Shown here in pieces: positions 59,051 to 64,000 of a DNA stretch of 64,000 bases. Position 1 is the stretch's first letter. Each line of letters begins with the position of its first letter. The DNA lies in the NCBI GenBank assembly GCA_001630475.1, contig KV419414.1, positions 373,664 through 437,663 of the forward strand, written 5' to 3'. A program made the translations under genes and the position numbers. This stretch comes from Sistotremastrum niveocremeum HHB9708 (taxonomy: Eukaryota; Basidiomycota; Agaricomycetes; Sistotremastrales; Sistotremastraceae). Below the pieces are notes generated by a model. That model was not told where the DNA came from. It did not search any database and saw nothing but the letters and a program-made list of their open reading frames with translations.

Positions 59051-60790
59051 TTAGAGCGCATCGACCAATCGACCCGTCTCCCGATGATGATGTCCATGAT
59101 GTTCGTGGACATGAGAATCGCGATGAACGGAATTGGGCATGATTCGAATACCGGCAAAGTGGAGTAAGAGCAGTGCACCCTCTTTATCTTCCTTGTTAAA
59201 GTCCGCATAGGAGTCCTCCGCCGAAACCGAGTCATGATCGTGATGATTTATTCCTCCTGATGCTGCGAAGTAATCAGGTGATCGGACACTGACTGCGGAT
59301 TCGGCAGCGCGAGCGTGAGGAAGGGAATGTGAGAGAGGGGAAGGCGATGTGACTTGGACCAGGGGGTGAGGGCGTGCGTAGCCTGGTATCGAATGAAGGG
59401 GAGGGAGAGTCGGGTGTTGGTCGATGGCGTGGATGAGGTTCGATAGTGAGGGGAGGGTGTGAGCGTTAGTGTGAGAATGAGACTGGTGGGAATGAGGATG
59501 TTGAGGAGGGGTAGTAGGCTCCGGAGTAGCTAGTTCGTCATCTTCATCCTCATCGTCGTTATCGTCTATATCCATATCCTCTTCGACTTCGATAGATGGA
59601 GACGGAACGGAAGGTTTCTGATAAGGAGACAAAGATTCCCAGACGTGGGCGTCGTCATGCGCGGCCTGCGAGTTCCTGGTGAGACGGCCTTTGGTAAAGT
59701 GCGAAGGCGCAGTCGTAGGTGGAACAGACTGAGAAGCCTCAGAGGCGTCGTCAGCCTCGTCGTCGTCCATAGCCTCACTCTTCCTCGCCCCTGCGCCCGT
59801 CCCCGACGAAGACTTCTTCTTCGTCTTCTCCGCCTGCCTAAGATTCCTAAACCAATTCGTCACCCGACTAACATGCATATCGACCTCAACACCAATCTCC
59901 ATCCTCTTCTCCATACTCGGATTCGTATCATGAGCATAATACCTCTTGAGTACTTCGAGTTGATAAGGCTGAAGTCTGACACGAGTGAGTTTCGCATCGG
60001 GATCGCGCTGATGATTGTGGAGTGATGAGGGGATAGGAGTGGCAGAGGGTGGAAGGGCAGATGATGAGGCCTGTCGTGCAGATCGTGCACGAGTCGATGT
60101 GCGCTGATGGGGCGCTTTCATGTTTGGAGAGTGGTGGGCGTGAGTGGCATTGGACGACGCCTCAGATGGAGGAGGGGGGGAATACGTCTTTGAGGATGCT
60201 GCTGGTGATGAGGGCATTTGATCGTGGTAGTAGTCTGGCTCTTGGTGTTCGAGCTTTAACTGTAGCTGCCGATGCTGTGGAGAGATGGTGGTGGTTTGCG
60301 GTGAAGTTGGTGGGCTGAGTGGATGACTTGGACGGTGGTAGATATAGCCGGAGAGAGACGGAGTGGCACGGGATGCGGAAATTGAATTATTATTTGCTAT
60401 TGACAAGTTGCTAGAAGGAATGATTATATTGTTGTTGTTGTCGTGGTCGTCGGTGCCGGATAATAATGAGGCAGGGGCTGGGTGTGGCAGAGGGGCGTCG
60501 AGTTGCTTTGTTGTCGATGACTGGGTGGCATTTATATCGGAAGCGGAATGCTTTATCTTCTGACGACGATTCTGGAACCACGATGAGACCTTCTTTGTGT
60601 CGCTGCATAATAAAAATGGAAATGAACGGGGCGAACAAGGGAAAATAGAGAGAACAACGCACAGTCCGAGTTGGTCCGCGAGTGCATTGCGGTCGTCAAT
60701 GGAGGGCATGGGGTCGAGGGCGAAGGAGTGCTCGAGGAGGTCGAGCTGGGCAGCGTCGAGACGGGTGCGTCGGATGCGGTCTGCGTTCAT
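59051..60790 (-). CDS. Double-homeodomain transcription factor
   Basis: Two exons (60790-60663, 60602-59051) give 559 residues. The 60-nt intron (GTGCGT..TGCAG) keeps the reading frame but interrupts the first homeodomain between helix 2 and helix 3; removing it joins ADQLGL to DTKKVSSWFQNRRQKIK. Homeodomain 1 covers about residues 5-62 (helix 3 VSSWFQNRRQKIK). Homeodomain 2 lies near residues 250-308 (LTRVRLQPYQLEVLKRYYAH; helix 3 VTNWFRNLRQAEK). Both look like typical 60-residue domains without the three-residue TALE extension. The rest is Ser/Pro/His-rich with an acidic stretch (EEDMDIDDNDDEDEDDE, residues ~395-411). It is not next to a mitochondrial intermediate peptidase gene, so it is unlikely to be the A mating-type locus. 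Targets unknown. The start is 194 bp from the Med11 candidate on the other strand. Confidence 0.88.
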   Translation of the reverse strand: MNADRIRRTRLDAAQLDLLEHSFALDPMPSIDDRNALADQLGLCVVLSIFPCSPRSFPFLLCSDTKKVSSWFQNRRQKIKHSASDINATQSSTTKQLDAPLPHPAPASLLSGTDDHDNNNNIIIPSSNLSIANNNSISASRATPSLSGYIYHRPSHPLSPPTSPQTTTISPQHRQLQLKLEHQEPDYYHDQMPSSPAASSKTYSPPPPSEASSNATHAHHSPNMKAPHQRTSTRARSARQASSSALPPSATPIPSSLHNHQRDPDAKLTRVRLQPYQLEVLKRYYAHDTNPSMEKRMEIGVEVDMHVSRVTNWFRNLRQAEKTKKKSSSGTGAGARKSEAMDDDEADDASEASQSVPPTTAPSHFTKGRLTRNSQAAHDDAHVWESLSPYQKPSVPSPSIEVEEDMDIDDNDDEDEDDELATPEPTTPPQHPHSHQSHSHTNAHTLPSLSNLIHAIDQHPTLPPLHSIPGYARPHPLVQVTSPSPLSHSLPHARAAESAVSVRSPDYFAASGGINHHDHDSVSAEDSYADFNKEDKEGALLLLHFAGIRIMPNSVHRDSHVHEHHGHHHRETGRLVDAL

Positions 60791-60983
60791 GGCGGTCGTG
60801 GTCGTGGTTGGAGCAAGAGAAAGGAAATGGCTGATCGCTCAGACGAGACGGGCTATAACTCATCCAGCCGGCATCGACTCGGCTCCGGCGTTATCAGGGA
60901 TTACGTCAGCCCGAGCACAGTCATCCGCAGCGCAACGCTCTTGCTCTTGCTGGAAGCGTATAGCAGCACTATAGCACTCCGAG
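60791..60983. promoter_or_regulatory. Divergent promoter between homeodomain gene and MED11 candidate
   Basis: Only 193 bp separate the two start codons, so both promoters and leaders lie here. No TATA box is visible. Confidence 0.6.
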
Positions 60984-61775
60984 ATGGACGCATCTGCTGC
61001 TGCTCGACAAATACACGCTCTCTCTGCCGTCGACACGGTATTTATTTCAAATATATCACCAATCAACGCTCATCGCTTTGTATCCAGGACATCGCCCGTC
61101 TCCTCGGCCTCGCATCCAGCAGTCTTGCCCTGCTCACCCTGCCCCAAACAGACTCCCCCTCTGCTGCTCTCCCCCCCGGCGAAGAACGCTCAGAACAGTT
61201 CGTGCTCGAAGTTTCCGAATATTTCGAACGCCTCGACGTGAGTGACTCATTACCTTCTCGCCGCACCTGCCTCAATGGGCCAATGCGTCCATGAGCACAT
61301 CACATCATCTAAGCACCCCAGCTTGCTTCCCCCCTCAGCGCCCGTTGCCGTTGCCGTGGCTGGCCTATTGTCCTTCGCTGCTCGCTGATGCTAGTACTAA
61401 TCGATTGACTCACTCGCAACCTCGTATTTCACACAGGCGATCCATGGTAACATCCGCACAGCCATAGCTCATATCCGAAAAGCAAGAATTGCCCCATCCA
61501 CTATCAACGCTCCCCCCTTGGGATTTGTGCCCCCTAGCTTTGGCGTAGGCCTTCCCGAGGCGTTTAGCGCGGACGAAGAACCACCCTCGCACCAGAATCC
61601 GCATCCGCCAAATCCGAACTCGACGAGTCATCAAGACGATCGAACGTCCGGAAGCGACGCTAGCATCGCACAGGGTTTCCAGGAATGCAGAGTTGAAAGA
61701 GATGCGTGGAAGAGTATTTACGAAGCTTTGATCGAAAAGAAGAACAAAATGCACCAAGCTCAAGGCCGAGATTAA
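60984..61775 (+). CDS. MED11: Mediator complex subunit 11 candidate
   Basis: Three exons (60984-61037, 61088-61237, 61437-61775) give 180 residues; introns 50 and 199 nt, GTATTT..CCAG and GTGAGT..ACACAG, all phase 0. Med11 is a small head-module subunit of Mediator, which links activators to RNA polymerase II. The conserved helical order is visible across the first splice: ARQIHALSAVDT joined to DIARLLGLASSSLALLTL, then SEQFVLEVSEYFERLD joined to AIHGNIRTAIAHIRKARIA. The middle is followed by a Pro/His-rich linker and a C-terminal helix (VERDAWKSIYEALIEKKNKM) that is longer than in yeast Med11 (131 residues). Identification rests on helix pattern and length, not on a catalytic motif, so it is likely rather than certain. 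Confidence 0.7.
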
Positions 61776-62042
61776 GCAAAATGCAATACAAGTGGATCGT
61801 CTATTCAGCATAGCAGGTGCTACCGGACTGTATTCACCCTCCGTGATCCTCGTGTATGCCATGCCTCCATGGCACCATCAGTCTATAGCACCCTGGTGCC
61901 ACCGCTACCGAACCCCTTGCCCCAGGCCTGATTCGGTACTGGCCTCAGTACCCGTACCACCACCGTCTCATAACCACAACCCACAACCCATGGCCCAATC
62001 GCTGCTACCAGTAGAAGTCCCTCCCTCCTATCTTCGCGCGGA

Positions 62043-62861
62043 TCAGGTACTCGCCAACTCGAGAACACCCTCAGCCTGTCTGAGCTCATCACTCTCATTG
62101 ATCCCATCGCTGCTATCCGATCGTAACGACACCTAAACGCACCAACACCACCATCATGACTCCAGTCAGTCTTCTCACAGTAAGGATGAAGCGAAGGGAA
62201 AGGGGGACGGACGTAGAGTTCGCGAAGATCGGCAACTGCGCTTCCGAGTCTTTCTTGTGTGTCCACGATCATCTTTTTGGATTCTTCGACCATGTTGCGC
62301 TACGCGATGCGATGGAGTCAGTTTGCGTTAACGTCAAGGTCGGGAAAGGGAGGAGGGGAACGAAAGGATGGATTAGATAGGAGAGTAGAGGAGAGTACGT
62401 GGATGCATATAGACATAGCATATATGCATTTAGTAAATGCACTCAATATCCGGAAGCGAGTCATCGTACTCGCAGATCGCAGCGATGCATCAACTCCCTC
62501 GCTTGCAGATAAAAGACATGCGAACGAACGAGATGTGGATGAAGTGAGAGCAAGTGAGGATAGGGACGTACGCTATTTTTGATATGCCATTCGTCGCCTG
62601 CTTCTGCGACCAGTTTGTCCGTTCTTCGTTTAAGATCTTCAGTTTCTGTGCGATACATTTGATGTTCGCGCATGAGTCTGCGCGTCGACATCGGAGGTGG
62701 ATGCGAGCATAGTCAATCGTCGATTGTCAAAAATCGGGAAAAGGAATGAGTCAAATCAGGATAATCAGCGAGGTCCTGGGATAAAGAAATGGATGGATGT
62801 ACCTCGACACGACGCCCGTCTTGATCTTCAATTGTCTCTTCAAACTCGTCGAATCGCTCAT
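62043..62861 (-). CDS. Tubulin-folding cofactor A
   Basis: Small chaperone that binds beta-tubulin during folding (yeast Rbl2). Four exons (62861-62803, 62677-62572, 62299-62213, 62132-62043) give 113 residues, the usual length. Helix 1: SLKRQLKIKTGVVSRLMREH, the hallmark N-terminus; helix 2: YRTETEDLKRRTDKLVAEAG then DEWHIKN; helix 3: MVEESKKMIVDTQERLGSAV then ADLRELY; the last exon ends DELRQAEGVLELAST. Introns of 125, 272 and 80 nt all keep phase. The third intron (GTCCGT..TTTAG) was chosen because it restores the typical C-terminal helix; without it the frame would run on for ~110 unrelated codons. Convergent with the Med11 candidate. Confidence 0.92.
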
Positions 62862-64000
62862 CCTATCCTTCTATTCTCACAATTGATCTTCGTGTCGATG
62901 GTCCTATCTGATTAGGTGCAAGACGCGTCGCGTCGAGTGAGTCGAAGAAAATGACGAGGGTCGGTCGTGGGAGCTTGGGCTTGAGCTAGCTTATGCGATA
63001 GGAATTTGATAATTTGATTTGATAATTTTGCTAATTTTGCTTCCGCCGAGAGAGCTCGTGGTCGCCGGATGGTTTGGAGATGGGAAAGCGGCAAGTCCTG
63101 TCAATGGTGGGAGCAGGTGGTGAGAGTATTGGAGTACAATGAAGGTATGAGCTCAGTCGACGGCGACGTTGTGGAGAATGAGTAAGGTCAGAGATACGTC
63201 ACTATCGTGCTATTCCTACAGAGGAGATGAGATCGTTATCGGATCACTTCGGATGTCATTCCTATTAGCACTACTGCTGTAATGATCATGGTAATGATGT
63301 TGATGTCGTATTGGATATTAGCTTAGGAGATGAGATGAGAATGTAGTCGAGATTCGGATATGTATTAATGAAGTTGCTATTCTCCGAATCCGAGTTGCTA
63401 CGTATGCATATGCTACTACACTTCAGTCTGAATAAGCACTATGGACTCGGAGTAGTAAATCCCGAAGCTCCGAGAATGAGAACGAAACGAGAATGAGAAG
63501 TGAAAGAGAGCATGAGGTACGTCGATATAGCCAAAGGAGATGAGATTGAAGTTAGTGAGTCAGCTATCTCCAGCTCCGGCACTGTAGTATATGTACAAGC
63601 CATAGGTCATGAGGAGAGAACATGCTGGAAGATGGTCGAAAGCATATTTAGGGGGTTTATCGTCGATTGATGTTTTACTTTCGCATGAGGCCTTGATGTA
63701 GATGCCGAGTAGAAATTGAACGTAAAATATTCGAGTTGACAGACCGATCAGGAGAAAGTTAAGGTGGGAGACTCGGGCAGTCTGGCGATGTAATTGAGAT
63801 TCGTCGACCGTTATTAGTCTCCGAGCTTGACTTGGTTATGATCCGGTCTGTAGTTGAATAGTACAAGATCGAATGAGACCTTTTGTAGAGCCTCGAAGCC
63901 GGATGGCTACTTCGGTCGTAGCGTTCGAGAACGGCCCAAGAGATACGTATTCGGCCTCAGCCAATGATCCAGGTCGAAGTCACAGCGCGAGCGAATCGCA
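62862..64000. other. Intergenic, window edge
   Basis: Upstream of the cofactor A gene. A short AT-rich reiteration (TTGATAATTTGATTTGATAA at ~63006-63025) is the only structure seen; no gene. Confidence 0.4.

Noticed and set aside
59051-60790. A mating-type locus homeodomain gene
   Set aside because: Both homeodomains sit in one protein and the expected neighbours (a second homeodomain gene, mitochondrial intermediate peptidase) are absent.
60671-61294. 207-codon plus-strand frame across the homeodomain/Med11 border
   Set aside because: Overlaps the homeodomain exon in antisense and runs through both Med11 splice sites; the Med11 frames fit better.
61883-62293. Read-through C-terminal extension of cofactor A
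   Set aside because: Splicing at 62212/62133 restores the usual 113-residue length and family C-terminus.
1-64000. CRISPR arrays, bacterial-type operons or rRNA genes
   Set aside because: None seen; the spliced genes and protein families are those of a fungal nuclear genome.

Overview
The window looks like nuclear DNA of a filamentous basidiomycete, most likely an agaricomycete mushroom. Coding regions are split by many short introns (about 48-103 nt) with GT..AG ends and CTGAC/CTAAC-like branch sites. CT-rich or TATA promoters precede several starts. Three genes carry the DUF6535 membrane domain that I know only from basidiomycetes. I called genes by joining frames across introns and comparing family members inside the window. 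No database search was possible.

Layout. 1-6.3 kb: a ketopantoate reductase-like gene on the minus strand and a bHLH transcription factor on the plus strand. 6.3-29 kb is accessory: three DUF6535 membrane-protein genes (one plus, two minus), the first member of a serine-rich two-exon family, one secreted protein, one tiny secreted cysteine-rich protein, and two of three copies of a ~283-bp dispersed repeat that ends in telomere-like GGTTAGGGTTAGG. 29.4-37.9 kb is a conserved housekeeping block, all on the minus strand: pantothenate kinase, coatomer gamma subunit (COPI) and casein kinase I. 38-58 kb is again gene-poor and accessory: a decayed and two intact serine-rich paralogues, a ~160-bp tandem repeat array, a third copy of the telomere-like repeat, a spliced CFEM-like GPI-anchor candidate, a degenerate ~500-bp duplication and several open-frame relics. 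59-62.9 kb is compact and housekeeping-like: a double-homeodomain regulator and a Mediator subunit 11 candidate sharing a ~190-bp divergent promoter, followed by a convergent tubulin-folding cofactor A gene.

How the genes relate. The housekeeping genes serve unrelated basic functions: CoA synthesis (pantothenate kinase, and ketopantoate reductase upstream in the same pathway), Golgi-ER traffic, signalling, transcription and tubulin folding. The two CoA-pathway genes lie 27 kb apart and are not clustered. The accessory parts contain lineage-specific families. The serine-rich family (four loci: 13.5, 40.2, 42.8 and 51.1 kb) is the least explained. The members share a SRESxPEP-type motif, a related C-terminal helix region, one intron near the N-terminus and, in the three intact genes, a TATATAA box 82-99 bp before the start codon. 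It is the best candidate here for something undescribed. No function can be assigned from sequence alone.
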